A stretch of DNA of 52,510 nucleotides, from NCBI GenBank assembly GCA_937958625.1, contig CALGNO010000087.1, positions 1-52,510 of the forward strand. Reading direction: 5' to 3'. The notes under the pieces are model-generated. The model did no database searches and was not told where the DNA came from. It was given only the letters and a program-made list of their open reading frames with translations. This stretch comes from an uncultured Neomegalonema sp. (GTDB taxonomy: Bacteria; Pseudomonadota; Alphaproteobacteria; Rhodobacterales; Rhodobacteraceae). A program made the position numbers and the translations under genes. This document shows positions 9,307-18,785 of the stretch, in pieces. Each line of letters begins with the position of its first letter. The first letter of the stretch is position 1.

Positions 9307-9343
9307 CTGGATATAATATTATTTAAAGCTAATATTTATCCAG
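9307..9343. promoter_or_regulatory. Inverted-repeat operator candidate upstream of the HigBA-like operon
   Basis: ctggatataatatta ... taatatttatccag: near-perfect IR (one-base difference) in an AT-rich patch just 5' of the toxin start. Confidence 0.7.
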
Positions 9344-9377
9344 TCACGCTTGACAATCTTACCCCGCAGTGAAAGCG

Positions 9378-10361
9378 TCATTCGGCGAGGGGGCTGCGCT
9401 TCAGGGCGGCGGCGGCGACGGATTTGACCGAGGGTTTCGGCAAGGCGCGATACGGGAGTGGGCGCGACACCTCCATCGCGGCCACGCCGATGCGTGCTGT
9501 GAGGGCACCGTTCACCAGTCCCTCGCCCGCGCGCCGGGAAATCTTTGCCAGCGCGCCGCCGCCAAGGGCCGCGCCCAGTAAGTCGTCGCCCAGAGCGATT
9601 GCCCCGGTCGCCGCAAGGTGAAACGCCACCTGCTTGAGCAAGCGCCAAGACCCCAGCCATCCGGCCCGCCCGCCATAGGCCGCCGCGACCTGCCGTACCA
9701 TCTTGACGTTCAGGTACAGCACCGCCGCCGCATCCAGCAGGCCGACGGGCAAAAGCGCGGTGGCCGCCGCAACATTGCGCGCGGCGCGCTTGACCGCGTC
9801 CTGCGCCTCGGCATCGAGACCGCGCAGGGTCTCGCGCTCGAGCAGGATAAGCAATGCATCGGCGTCGGGGGAGTCTCCGGCGCGCTCTTCGATCAGGGCA
9901 CGGGCGCGGTCGAGTTCGGGGCGGTCGCGATAAAGGGCGGTCAACTGGGTGCGGACTGCCGCCGCCTTCTTGCGGTCGCCCGCCTCCCACGCGGCTTCTG
10001 CTTCGCTGCGCAGGCCGTCGATCTGTTGCAGGCGGGACAGGCCCGCGACTTCGCGCAGGGCGAAGATCAGCAGACCGGCGACCACGATGCCCATCAAAAT
10101 CGCGGCGGTCCAGCCGAGCCACGCATAGCTGGCGATCAGTCCCGCGACGAAATCGTAGAAGGCGACGCCGACCGCCAAACCGATCAGCGAAAACAGCGCC
10201 CCCCAGAACAGGGTCCAGAACCCGGATCGTTTCGGCGCGGGACGGCGCAGCACCTCGGCCTCGGGCAATAGCGGATCAACCTCGATCGACGAGGGCGGCG
10301 GGGCGGCCATCAAGAGCGGATCATCCGCCCTGAAGACACGCGGTTTAAGGCGCTCTGACAT
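9378..10361 (-). CDS. UPF0283/YcjF-like membrane protein (TIGR01620/DUF697-like)
   Basis: FWTLFWGALFSLIGLAVGVAFYDFVAGLIA, ATALLPVGLLDAAAVLYLNVKMVRQVAAAYGGRAG. Confidence 0.85.
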   Translation of the reverse strand: MSERLKPRVFRADDPLLMAAPPPSSIEVDPLLPEAEVLRRPAPKRSGFWTLFWGALFSLIGLAVGVAFYDFVAGLIASYAWLGWTAAILMGIVVAGLLIFALREVAGLSRLQQIDGLRSEAEAAWEAGDRKKAAAVRTQLTALYRDRPELDRARALIEERAGDSPDADALLILLERETLRGLDAEAQDAVKRAARNVAAATALLPVGLLDAAAVLYLNVKMVRQVAAAYGGRAGWLGSWRLLKQVAFHLAATGAIALGDDLLGAALGGGALAKISRRAGEGLVNGALTARIGVAAMEVSRPLPYRALPKPSVKSVAAAALKRSPLAE

Positions 10362-10410
10362 GGGTCTGATATGCGGTGCCGCGCAGGGACGCGCAAGGCC
10401 GCAGGCCGGA

Positions 10411-11928
10411 TCAGCCGCCCGCCTTCTTTACGCGGTCGTCGAAATGATCCTTCACCAAGCGGGTAATCGCGTTCTTGGCCGCTGTGCTGACGGTGCTGTT
10501 CTTGTAGGCCGGTTCGTGGCCGACATTGGATACGGCCTTGCTGCCATCGGTTCCGGTCAGCGCCCTGCCCGACCCTGCGGGCACTGTGCCGTCGCCAGAG
10601 CCAGAAGCATCGCGGATACTGCCATTGATCTGCTCGCCCGCGAGATTGAAGCTGACATCGTTGCCCTGAATCCACTGGACGCCATTGGTCGGCGGCTGGG
10701 CATCGGGATTGCCCGCGAGTTCATTGCGCATGGCCGCCGTCAGGGGTTCGTTGCCGAGGATATAGTCAATCTCCAAATCCCAGATGATGCCGTCGAAGGT
10801 CGGGTGCTTTGTGCCGATTCCGTAAATTTCATAGGTATTGTCGTGCTTTAGTCGCCCGAGCCGTCCGTGGAATTTCTTCGCCGCCGACAGATTGGTCGTG
10901 TAATAGCCCCAGCCGGGACTGCCGCGGCTTTGACCGTTGGTGGCCGGGTCTACAAGGGTCTCGTCCACCAACCGCCACCAGCAGGTGCGCTGGGCATAGA
11001 TTTCCGAGAACGGATCGCCGTTCTGAGGCAACGAGAAGATGTCGTTGGTGCTGGCGCCGCTGCGCACCTTTAGCCAGTTTTTCTCGCCCGCATTGTTTTT
11101 GTGATGCTTCGTCGGCAACAGTTCCAGCGCTCCGGGAGAATTGGCGAAGATCACCGTGACGTCTTCGGGGTTGTCACCAAGGAAATTACGCTCGCCATAG
11201 TCGCCTGCGAATCCCTTGCGCACGCGCTTATAGGCCGCCGGTCCGCCCGTGACCGGTTGAACGCCGTGGATCGCACCGAGGGTCTTGGTCTTCATGCTGT
11301 GCAGGAACATGGCCGAACGTGAGGCCAGACCGCCCATGGAGTGCGTGACGTAGATGACCTTTTCGCAAAAAGTGTCGTCGTTGTTGTGCTCGGCAATGAT
11401 GGCATTGGTGCGCGCAGCGACATCATGGCCCGTCACCGCGTTATCGGCGGTCCAGTTATAGCCCATGCCATAGAGCGGAAATTCAAAGTAGCGACCGTAG
11501 TCCGTGTGAATCGCTCCGCCGAGCAGAAAGCTCTCCATATCCGTCATGAATGACATGTATGAATTGGCCAGCAAGCCGCCCCAACCTTGCTTATGACGCC
11601 GAGATTTTTCGGTGCCATTGCCCGGCATGTGTTCGACTTCGCCGAGATGCACCTTCAGATAGGTGGAGCTATGCTTGCCGGTCCCGACGAGGATGCTGCG
11701 GCGGGCCTGCGCCTGAGACAGGAAGAAACTGGTGGTCGCGCCGCCATCATGCTCACCCTTCGGATCCCAGACGACCTTGCCTTTGCGCGCCAGCCGCGAG
11801 CCCATAATGCCGGGGACGAAGATGACCGGAATGACCTCGCGTTTGATCTTGATGACGTGGTCTTCGCCGGTGGCGTATTCGAAGCGCTTTTTCTTCGTCA
11901 GCTCATCCCATCTGACCGTATCGCTCAT
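10411..11928 (-). CDS. LCAT/PGAP1-like alpha/beta-hydrolase; putative T6SS-type lipase effector (Tle)
   Basis: VIFVPGIMGSRL and nucleophile elbow VIYVTHSMGGLASR; no signal peptide; ATGA overlap with the Tli4-like gene. Confidence 0.7.
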   Translation of the reverse strand: MSDTVRWDELTKKKRFEYATGEDHVIKIKREVIPVIFVPGIMGSRLARKGKVVWDPKGEHDGGATTSFFLSQAQARRSILVGTGKHSSTYLKVHLGEVEHMPGNGTEKSRRHKQGWGGLLANSYMSFMTDMESFLLGGAIHTDYGRYFEFPLYGMGYNWTADNAVTGHDVAARTNAIIAEHNNDDTFCEKVIYVTHSMGGLASRSAMFLHSMKTKTLGAIHGVQPVTGGPAAYKRVRKGFAGDYGERNFLGDNPEDVTVIFANSPGALELLPTKHHKNNAGEKNWLKVRSGASTNDIFSLPQNGDPFSEIYAQRTCWWRLVDETLVDPATNGQSRGSPGWGYYTTNLSAAKKFHGRLGRLKHDNTYEIYGIGTKHPTFDGIIWDLEIDYILGNEPLTAAMRNELAGNPDAQPPTNGVQWIQGNDVSFNLAGEQINGSIRDASGSGDGTVPAGSGRALTGTDGSKAVSNVGHEPAYKNSTVSTAAKNAITRLVKDHFDDRVKKAGG

Positions 11929-12872
11929 GGCTGATCCGCCCGGGTCACGGTCGCAATAATGGCGGCAAATGCCGACTCCGCATCGCCTTCGGGGGCGCTG
12001 GTGCGCAGGCGCAGCTCGATCAGCGGGTCATAGGGCGCGCGGGTCTTGCCGGGAACGCGCCAGATCAACAGGCGGGTCGCGCTGCTGTCTTTCACGATCG
12101 CCGCCGCCCCGCCAAAGGTGCGATTCCGGGCCTCGGACAGGGCGAGCGTCGTCGGGGCCTCGCCGGTGACGGCGCGCAGGTCATCGCTGCCCTTGGCGAT
12201 CAACTCCTGCAAGCCGGGGGGCACCTCGTCGCCGTTGGAATGGGTCGTGAGCGTCAGCGTACCGAGGCCGGGAATGTCGTAATCGGCGTCGACGCCTTCG
12301 TAATAACCACCATAGGGAATGGCCGCGCCAAAGCCGTTGGCGAAACAGAAAGTTCCCGCCGGGGGCCTGCCGCTTTCCGGTATTGGGTCAAGCGCCCGCG
12401 CCATGCGAGAGACGGCCCCGGCAATCTCTTTCAGATACGCGCCCTCGCCCACGGAATCGAGGCGCAGGGGCGGGTTGGTGTCGAGGCGCAGGGCGCGCAC
12501 GGCGCTCGCCTCATCCATCATGTCGTTGACACGATACGCCCCGAGCCAGACGGCCCCGTCGCGGCGCTCGTTGACGATCAGGCTGCGATCCGCGCCACTA
12601 TCGGTCAGGGCAAATTTTTCCAGATCGACCAGCGCCGCCGTCTCGACCCCGGCATCGAGAATCGCCTCGACCGAGACGTCATCGACCTTTCCGCTGGCAT
12701 CGGTCAGCACCCGGTCCTCGGGCAAGGCAAGCATCAGCCGACCGAGGCAAAGCGGCTCGAGGCGCAGATCGCTCACCGGAGCCTCCGCGCGCAGGAAGGC
12801 CATGCTTGCGACGAGGAGGGGCACGGCGAGGCAAAGGCCCATGAGGAAACGGCGGCTTGATACCCGGGACAC
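11925..12872 (-). CDS. Tli4-like putative T6SS lipase immunity protein (exported)
   Basis: GTG start VSRVSSRRFLMGLCLAVPLLVASMAFL; RLEPLCLGRLMLALPEDRV resembles the Tli4 N-terminal domain; stop overlaps lipase start. ORF-track start at 13007 overlaps the upstream gene. Confidence 0.65.
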   Translation of the reverse strand: MSRVSSRRFLMGLCLAVPLLVASMAFLRAEAPVSDLRLEPLCLGRLMLALPEDRVLTDASGKVDDVSVEAILDAGVETAALVDLEKFALTDSGADRSLIVNERRDGAVWLGAYRVNDMMDEASAVRALRLDTNPPLRLDSVGEGAYLKEIAGAVSRMARALDPIPESGRPPAGTFCFANGFGAAIPYGGYYEGVDADYDIPGLGTLTLTTHSNGDEVPPGLQELIAKGSDDLRAVTGEAPTTLALSEARNRTFGGAAAIVKDSSATRLLIWRVPGKTRAPYDPLIELRLRTSAPEGDAESAFAAIIATVTRADQP

Positions 12873-12885
12873 ATTCGTAAACTCC

Positions 12886-13437
12886 CTAGAAATTTGGTTT
12901 TTTGGCACTCTTGCCCTTGGACTGGAACTCGAACTCGCCGAACAGGCATTTCCCGGCGGGAATATCGCTCCAGCGTTTCGGCGAGGTGCCCGTTGTCGGC
13001 TGTTCATAGGCGGCGGTGGTCAGGGCAGAATATTTTATCCCGTCGCAATCCTCGGCGTCCTTCGCGTAGATGAGATCGAGGCTGATCCAGCTTTTTGGGC
13101 AGTCCTCCGCCACATCCGGGGGCGTGGTCGGAAACTTGTCCGAGGGCGGTTTCTTCGGCGGCGGGACGGTTTCGGGTTCTTCCTCTTCTTCTTCCTCTGC
13201 CTCTTCCCGTTCCTTGTCAGGCTCGGGCGTCGGGGCTGGGCCACCGCCGCCCTCGTTCTTGGCCGCTTCTTCCTTGTAAAAGCGGACCCAGTCCTCGTGC
13301 ATCTCGTTATCGGGATCATCCGATGCGCCGAGGGGCATCCGGTTGCCGTTTTCGTCCACCATCTCCGGGTATTTCGCGTAAAAGCGATCATCGGCGCTGG
13401 CGACGGCCTTGCTGTCGAGGGGACGTTTGATGGCCAT
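12886..13437 (-). CDS. Hypothetical protein of putative effector operon, acidic Glu-rich linker
   Basis: From MAIKRPLDSKAVASADDRFYAKYPEMVDENGNRMPLG; PDKEREEAEEEEEEEPETVPPPKKPPSDKF; starts 2 nt after upstream stop. Confidence 0.65.
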   Translation of the reverse strand: MAIKRPLDSKAVASADDRFYAKYPEMVDENGNRMPLGASDDPDNEMHEDWVRFYKEEAAKNEGGGGPAPTPEPDKEREEAEEEEEEEPETVPPPKKPPSDKFPTTPPDVAEDCPKSWISLDLIYAKDAEDCDGIKYSALTTAAYEQPTTGTSPKRWSDIPAGKCLFGEFEFQSKGKSAKKPNF

Positions 13438-13438
13438 A

Positions 13439-13776
13439 TCAGCGGTTCCCGATGATTTCGGTGCGCCGCATTTCCTCGGCAAAGACCGCATCGGCTATGT
13501 CGGGGCTGTCCCCGGCCAGACGCGCGGGGTGGACGACCCGGCCTCCGGCTTCCCGCAGGGTCAGGAGGCGCGCGAACTCGGCAATCGTGGACTGCCAGGT
13601 GAGGCCGGTATCCCGCGCCGCGTCGATGCAGCGCCGGGTATGCGCGCCCCGTGCCTCGCGTTCCTCGGGCATGGCGTCTTCGCAACACTCGACCAGATGC
13701 GCCTCGACCCGGCGGGCGAACCGCTCCTCGGCGGTTTCGGACAAGCTGGCGCTCTGATCAGCGGAAATCTTCAACA
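13439..13776 (-). CDS. Small protein resembling those in T6SS vgrG/PAAR effector islands
   Basis: MLKISADQSASLSETAEERFARRVEAHLVECCEDAMPEEREARGAHTRRCIDAARDTGLTWQSTIAEFARLLTL. Confidence 0.6.
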
Positions 13777-13872
13777 TGGAACACCTCTGAACTGAAAAGA
13801 GCGTAGCCGATTCTCGCGGTTTTCGCACGTGTTCGACGTCACATCCGGTGTTTTCAGGCGGTGACGAGCGGG

Positions 13873-14796
13873 TCAGGCGGTGCCGGTAAGCCTCGGCCAT
13901 AGCAGCTCGACCGCCACCGATCCGGTGACGAGCAGGATCGCGAGGAGCTGTAACCCGGTAATCGGCTGGGACAGGATCAACAGCGCCAGACCGGCGGCAA
14001 TGACCGGCTTGAGAAAAAACAGATACGACGCGCGGGTGATGTCCGGTGCCGCCGCCAGCCCGCCGAGCCATAGCACTTGCGTGATCGTCGTGTTCCAGAT
14101 GCCGAGGATGATCAGCGACCACACCGCCACCGGCTCACGCTCGAACAGGGTCGCCGGATTGACCCAGACGCCCCAGCCCAGCCCAACCGCGACCCAGAGG
14201 CCGACCGCGCCGACGATCAGCGACGTCGTGGTCACCGTCAACGCGCCGTGCTCGGCCATATAGGGTTTGACCAGCACCGAATAGACCGCCGCCAGCGCCG
14301 CGCAGGTGAGGGCCAGCAGCACCCCGAACAGCGTCCGCGTCTCGCCGGTCAGATCGGCCAGATAGCCATCGGTCAACAGCACCACGACACCAATGGTCGC
14401 CATGGCTCCGGTGATGATCTTCACGGTCGAAATCGGGATGCCGTTGATCACTAGATTGGCGATGCCGACAAAGATGGGGATCGTCGTCACGATGGTTGCC
14501 ACTTGCACCACGGTGGCGAAATCCAGCGCCCAGTGAAAGGCAAGATAGGCTCCGCTGACCCCGGCCAGCGACAGCGCCACGAAATGCACCGGCGTTTTGC
14601 GCAAGGGGCCGGCCAGATCGCGCGAACCGGGGGTCGCCAGTACCCAGATGAGCAGGCCGACCGCCCCGATCATATAGCGCCAGACAGACGTTTCCGGTCC
14701 CTGCACCCCCGACAGCACCGCGAAGAACTCTGACGAGGCATGACCCCAGACGCCGATAAAGACGGCAACCATGGCGAGATGCGCCGGGATTCTCAT
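13873..14796 (-). CDS. EamA/DMT family transporter
   Basis: Ten hydrophobic segments; WRYMIGAVGLLIW..., SLAGVSGAYLAFHWALDFATVVQVATIVTTIPIFVGI. Confidence 0.85.
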   Translation of the reverse strand: MRIPAHLAMVAVFIGVWGHASSEFFAVLSGVQGPETSVWRYMIGAVGLLIWVLATPGSRDLAGPLRKTPVHFVALSLAGVSGAYLAFHWALDFATVVQVATIVTTIPIFVGIANLVINGIPISTVKIITGAMATIGVVVLLTDGYLADLTGETRTLFGVLLALTCAALAAVYSVLVKPYMAEHGALTVTTTSLIVGAVGLWVAVGLGWGVWVNPATLFEREPVAVWSLIILGIWNTTITQVLWLGGLAAAPDITRASYLFFLKPVIAAGLALLILSQPITGLQLLAILLVTGSVAVELLWPRLTGTA

Positions 14797-15608
14797 GCGT
14801 CGATGCCGCCAGCAAACGCCGCCAGTGCCGCGGCCAGCTTTTCGGGGCGTTCCTGGGGCAGCAGGTGCCCGGCATCGGGCCAGTCGATCCGCTCGGCACG
14901 GGGCAGGCGCGCAGCGAGGCGGTCGACCACCTCTCGGTCAAGAAAGACCCGGTCCTGCAATCCGGTGATTACCAGCACCGGCAGGTCGAGGCGCTCATAG
15001 GGCACATCCCAATCCGCCGCGACCGAGTTGCGCATCAGGTTCATGTGGCCGTGGCCCGGATCGAGAGGCTCGTAGGGGGCGTCGGCGATGAAATCGCTGC
15101 GCTTTTCCGCCGCCATCTCGCCATTGACCAGCAGCGGGAACAGCGCATCCATAAACAGGCGCACGCCGCCGCGCGAGACGAGATGCGGCAGGGCATCGTT
15201 GATCCACGCAATGCGCGGCCCGATTTCACGCAGGGTATTGAGCAGCACCAGCGCCTCGGCCCGCGCGCCCTGCAAAATCGCATGGGCCGCAAAGAGGCCA
15301 CCGATAGACAAGCCGACCAACACAGGACGAGGGGGCGAGACATGGTCCAGCAACGCGGTCAGGTCATCGACGATCAGGTCGGGGGTCAGCTCGACATCCG
15401 CAAAAGGCGAATCGTCCTGACCGCGAAAATTATAAGAGAGCGTTCCGAACCCCCGTGCGCGCAGGGCCGGGGCGACCGTCGCCTCCCAAGCGCCGGTATT
15501 GCCGGTCAGGGCATTGACGAACACGAATGTCCGCGCGCCCTCGCGTGCCGGGGCCGCGTATTCGAAATAAAGCGCATTGCCCTCGGAAAGAATCAGTACC
15601 GGCATCAT
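14793..15608 (-). CDS. Alpha/beta hydrolase (3-oxoadipate enol-lactonase-like)
   Basis: VLVGLSIGGLFAAHA nucleophile elbow, LPVLVITGLQDRVF, DAGHLLPQERPEK. Confidence 0.85.
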   Translation of the reverse strand: MMPVLILSEGNALYFEYAAPAREGARTFVFVNALTGNTGAWEATVAPALRARGFGTLSYNFRGQDDSPFADVELTPDLIVDDLTALLDHVSPPRPVLVGLSIGGLFAAHAILQGARAEALVLLNTLREIGPRIAWINDALPHLVSRGGVRLFMDALFPLLVNGEMAAEKRSDFIADAPYEPLDPGHGHMNLMRNSVAADWDVPYERLDLPVLVITGLQDRVFLDREVVDRLAARLPRAERIDWPDAGHLLPQERPEKLAAALAAFAGGIDA

Positions 15609-15709
15609 ACCCCTCCGCCATCGTCGTTTGTCGGCAGATTACGACGATGGGCCGGAATGGGAAGGGCGCGTTTAGCGAACGGCCAGCGGGATGATCCGCT
15701 TTGCCGGTC

Positions 15710-16555
15710 TTATGCGTCGTCGGGGCAATAGGCCCTGCGATCAGCGCCGACGCGCAGGGTATCGCCGTAGATCCTCGGCACGTAGAAACCGAAATAGCCG
15801 AAATCCGAGGCCTTCAGATACCCGTTGCGGACCAGATTTTCCATGTTGCGCTGGAAAGTCCGGTTCAGGCCGTCGCCGAGGCTGTCCGAGTGAAAGTCGA
15901 GGGGCGGCATGACTTTACGGCCCATCTCGCGTTGGTATTCGCGCATTTCTTCGCGTTCGGCGATGGCCTGTTCGCGAAATTTCTCGAAACCGATGACGTT
16001 CTCGCGCAACTCGCTGTAACCGACCAGTTTATCGACCAGCGTCTTGCGCTCGACCGCATTGCACAGGCGCTCGGGCAGGGTCGCCATGGCACAGGCGAGA
16101 AAACGCGTCGCCTTGTGATAGGAGCGGTGCAAGTGCTGCGGCATGACCTCTTCCATCAGGCGCGTGCCGCTTTGGCGACAGATCGTGGCGACCTTGGCCA
16201 TCGCGTCGCTGTTCGCGCTTTTCGGCGTAAAGACCACGTCGGTGAAATCGACCAGCAGGTCCGGGTCGGCTTCGGCACGCTCGCTATGGCCTGCCTCGGC
16301 AAGGCGGTCGACTTCCAGCATCGTCGAAGGAGAGTAATAAACCTTCGGTGCGCCATAGGTATAGGGTGCCCCCATCACCGCGACGACGAGCATCATGATC
16401 GATCCGACCACCGTTACCGCCGTTCCGATGATCGGCGCGTTCAGTTTCTCCCGGCGCTTTTCGCGCACGATTTCGGGATGGACTTCCGGGGCCTCGGCCT
16501 CGACCTTGATCGGGCGGTGACGATGTTTCGGTTTATGGGATTTGCCGAAAGGCAT
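15710..16555 (-). CDS. Membrane-anchored hypothetical protein
   Basis: Single TM (GTAVTVVGSIMMLVVAVM) after basic N-terminus; no family recognised. Confidence 0.6.
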   Translation of the reverse strand: MPFGKSHKPKHRHRPIKVEAEAPEVHPEIVREKRREKLNAPIIGTAVTVVGSIMMLVVAVMGAPYTYGAPKVYYSPSTMLEVDRLAEAGHSERAEADPDLLVDFTDVVFTPKSANSDAMAKVATICRQSGTRLMEEVMPQHLHRSYHKATRFLACAMATLPERLCNAVERKTLVDKLVGYSELRENVIGFEKFREQAIAEREEMREYQREMGRKVMPPLDFHSDSLGDGLNRTFQRNMENLVRNGYLKASDFGYFGFYVPRIYGDTLRVGADRRAYCPDDA

Positions 16556-16689
16556 AGAGACGTCTCCGGGTTTCCTGGCACGATGTGCAATTATCCCCGG
16601 TGTCGGTTAAGGCGACGTTTCCACATGGGCTGACAGGTAACGACTGACGTTGTAAGGTCTATGGCAGTATTTTTCAGGAGCGGCGGGCC

Positions 16690-17118
16690 ATGGGTGTGAT
16701 CGGATTTCTCTGGCGCGGCTTGCCCGCCTATGTCTGGGTCGGGCTGGCCTATGCCATTATCATCGCCGGGGCGCCCTCGCCGCGGGTGATGTCGCTGGAA
16801 CAATATCTGGCCGAGCCGCAATTCGTGCTGCCATTGCTGAATAACGGCACGTTTCTGGTCAGCCTCAACACAATGTTCGTGATCGCCGCCTTCGTCGCGA
16901 TCTGGATCGAGGTGATGCGCGCGACATCGGTCACAACCCGCGCAGGTAATGACGGATTGTCGATTGCGGCGACCTTCATCGCGATTCTCGTCTTTGTCGG
17001 GGCCGAGTCCTTCGGCACGCTCGCCTTCATGGTCGTGCCGCTGGCGGGTCTGGGTGATCTGTTGCTCGACCGCCTTGTCGGGCAGGCGGTGGCCCGGCGG
17101 GATTTTGCGATCAACTGA
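16690..17118 (+). CDS. Small integral membrane protein, unknown function
   Basis: 142-aa ORF with four hydrophobic segments. Confidence 0.6.
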   Translation: MGVIGFLWRGLPAYVWVGLAYAIIIAGAPSPRVMSLEQYLAEPQFVLPLLNNGTFLVSLNTMFVIAAFVAIWIEVMRATSVTTRAGNDGLSIAATFIAILVFVGAESFGTLAFMVVPLAGLGDLLLDRLVGQAVARRDFAIN

Positions 17119-17149
17119 CGGCGTCCGGTCATGGCATAGGCGTTGCAAA

Positions 17150-17285
17150 TGTTTCTGCGAGGCCGGGGCTCAGGTCATATCTTATGAGACTGTCGCCCCC
17201 ATTCTCGATGATCAGATCACCGGCCTCGCCTACCTGTCTTTACGATTACTTGGCGCTCTCCCATCCGGGAGGGCGCTTTTTTCTT
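17150..17285 (+). ncRNA. Candidate structured RNA or 3'UTR element ending in an intrinsic terminator
   Basis: Perfect 10-bp IR GCGAGGCCGG (17157-17166)/CCGGCCTCGC (17220-17229), then GCGCTCTCCC-ATCC-GGGAGGGCGC-TTTTTT. Confidence 0.4.
17252..17285 (+). terminator. Rho-independent terminator
   Basis: ggcgctctcccatccgggagggcgctttttt. Confidence 0.85.
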
Positions 17286-17424
17286 GGTATTCCGGGGATT
17301 TGTGTAGGCCGCGAGGGCTTTTGATTGCACCCTGTCCGGGCTTCGCCTAGAGATCGCAGGGCACTGGCACAGGATTTTGCGGTCAGGGCTATTCGCAAAA
17401 TAAGACTCAAAACGGTACGTCAAA

Positions 17425-18765
17425 ATGCGCCTGACCCGCTATTTCCTGCCCACCATGAAAGAAACCCCCGCCGAGGCTCAGATCGCCTCGCACCGGCTGA
17501 TGCTGCGCGCGGGGATGATCCGCCAGGCGAGCGCGGGGATCTATTCGTGGCTGCCCCTCGGATACAAGGTGCTCAAGAATATCGAGCGCATCGTCCATGA
17601 GGAGCAACAGCGCGCGGGTGCGATACCGGTGATGATGCCGACGATCCAGTCCGCCGACCTCTGGCGCGAGAGCGGGCGCTATGACGCCTACGGCCCAGAA
17701 ATGCTGCGCATCAAGGACCGTGGCGACCGGGATATGCTCTATGGTCCGACCAACGAGGAACAGATTACCGAAATCGCCAAGGCGGGCCTCAAGAGCTATC
17801 GCGATCTGCCGGTCAACCTCTATCACATTCAGTGGAAGTTCCGGGACGAGGTGCGGCCCCGCTTTGGCGTGATGCGGGGGCGCGAGTTCCTGATGAAAGA
17901 CGCCTACAGCTTTGACATCGACCGGGAAAACGCGGAGCGCAGCTATAATCGGATGTTCGTCAGTTATTTAAGAACATTTGAACGTTTAGGCCTCAAGGCT
18001 GTCCCCATGCGCGCGGAAAGCGGCCCGATTGGCGGTGATATGGCTCACGAGTTTCTTATTCTGGCAGAGACCGGAGAATCCGAGGTTTTCCTCGACCGGA
18101 CCCTTGCCGACCTGACTCTGGGCGAGCGCGGGCTGGATTATGCCGATGATGCCGAGATGGCGGCAATCCGGGGCGACTGGACGGCCTCCTATGCCCGTAC
18201 CGAGGATGAACATGATGCTGCCGCCTTCGAGGCAGAGGTTCCCGAAGAGCGCCGGGTGACGGCGCGCGGCATCGAGATCGGGCATATCTTTTACTTCGGC
18301 ACCAAATATTCCGAACCGTTCGGCGCAAGCGTCGTCAATGCCGAGGGCGCATCCGTGCCCCTGCATGGCGGTTCTTACGGTATTGGCGTCTCGCGGCTCG
18401 TGGGCGGCATCATCGAGGCCAGCCACGACGACAAGGGCATCATCTGGCCCGAAAGCGTCGCGCCGTTTCAGGTTGCCGTCGTCAATCTCAAGCAGGGCGA
18501 TGCCGAAAGTGATGCGGCCTGCGAAAGCCTTTACGAGCGCCTCGGCGCGATGGGCATCGAGGTGCTTTATGACGACCGCAATGAACGTGCCGGGGGCAAA
18601 TTCGCCACCGTCGATCTGATCGGGTGCCCTTGGAAGGTCGTCGTCGGCCCGCGCGGCCTGAAGGAAGGGACCGTCGAGTTGGGCAATCGCCGCACGGGCG
18701 AGACCGAAAACCTGAGCGCCGATGCGCTGGTGAACCGCCTCGCGGCGCAGTTCGGCCACGGCTGA
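17425..18765 (+). CDS. proS: Prolyl-tRNA synthetase (short, insertion-less type)
   Basis: [66 protein letters not shown]; class II aaRS motifs. Confidence 0.97.
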   Translation: MRLTRYFLPTMKETPAEAQIASHRLMLRAGMIRQASAGIYSWLPLGYKVLKNIERIVHEEQQRAGAIPVMMPTIQSADLWRESGRYDAYGPEMLRIKDRGDRDMLYGPTNEEQITEIAKAGLKSYRDLPVNLYHIQWKFRDEVRPRFGVMRGREFLMKDAYSFDIDRENAERSYNRMFVSYLRTFERLGLKAVPMRAESGPIGGDMAHEFLILAETGESEVFLDRTLADLTLGERGLDYADDAEMAAIRGDWTASYARTEDEHDAAAFEAEVPEERRVTARGIEIGHIFYFGTKYSEPFGASVVNAEGASVPLHGGSYGIGVSRLVGGIIEASHDDKGIIWPESVAPFQVAVVNLKQGDAESDAACESLYERLGAMGIEVLYDDRNERAGGKFATVDLIGCPWKVVVGPRGLKEGTVELGNRRTGETENLSADALVNRLAAQFGHG

Positions 18766-18785
18766 GCGCGGAAAGGTCGTGATCC

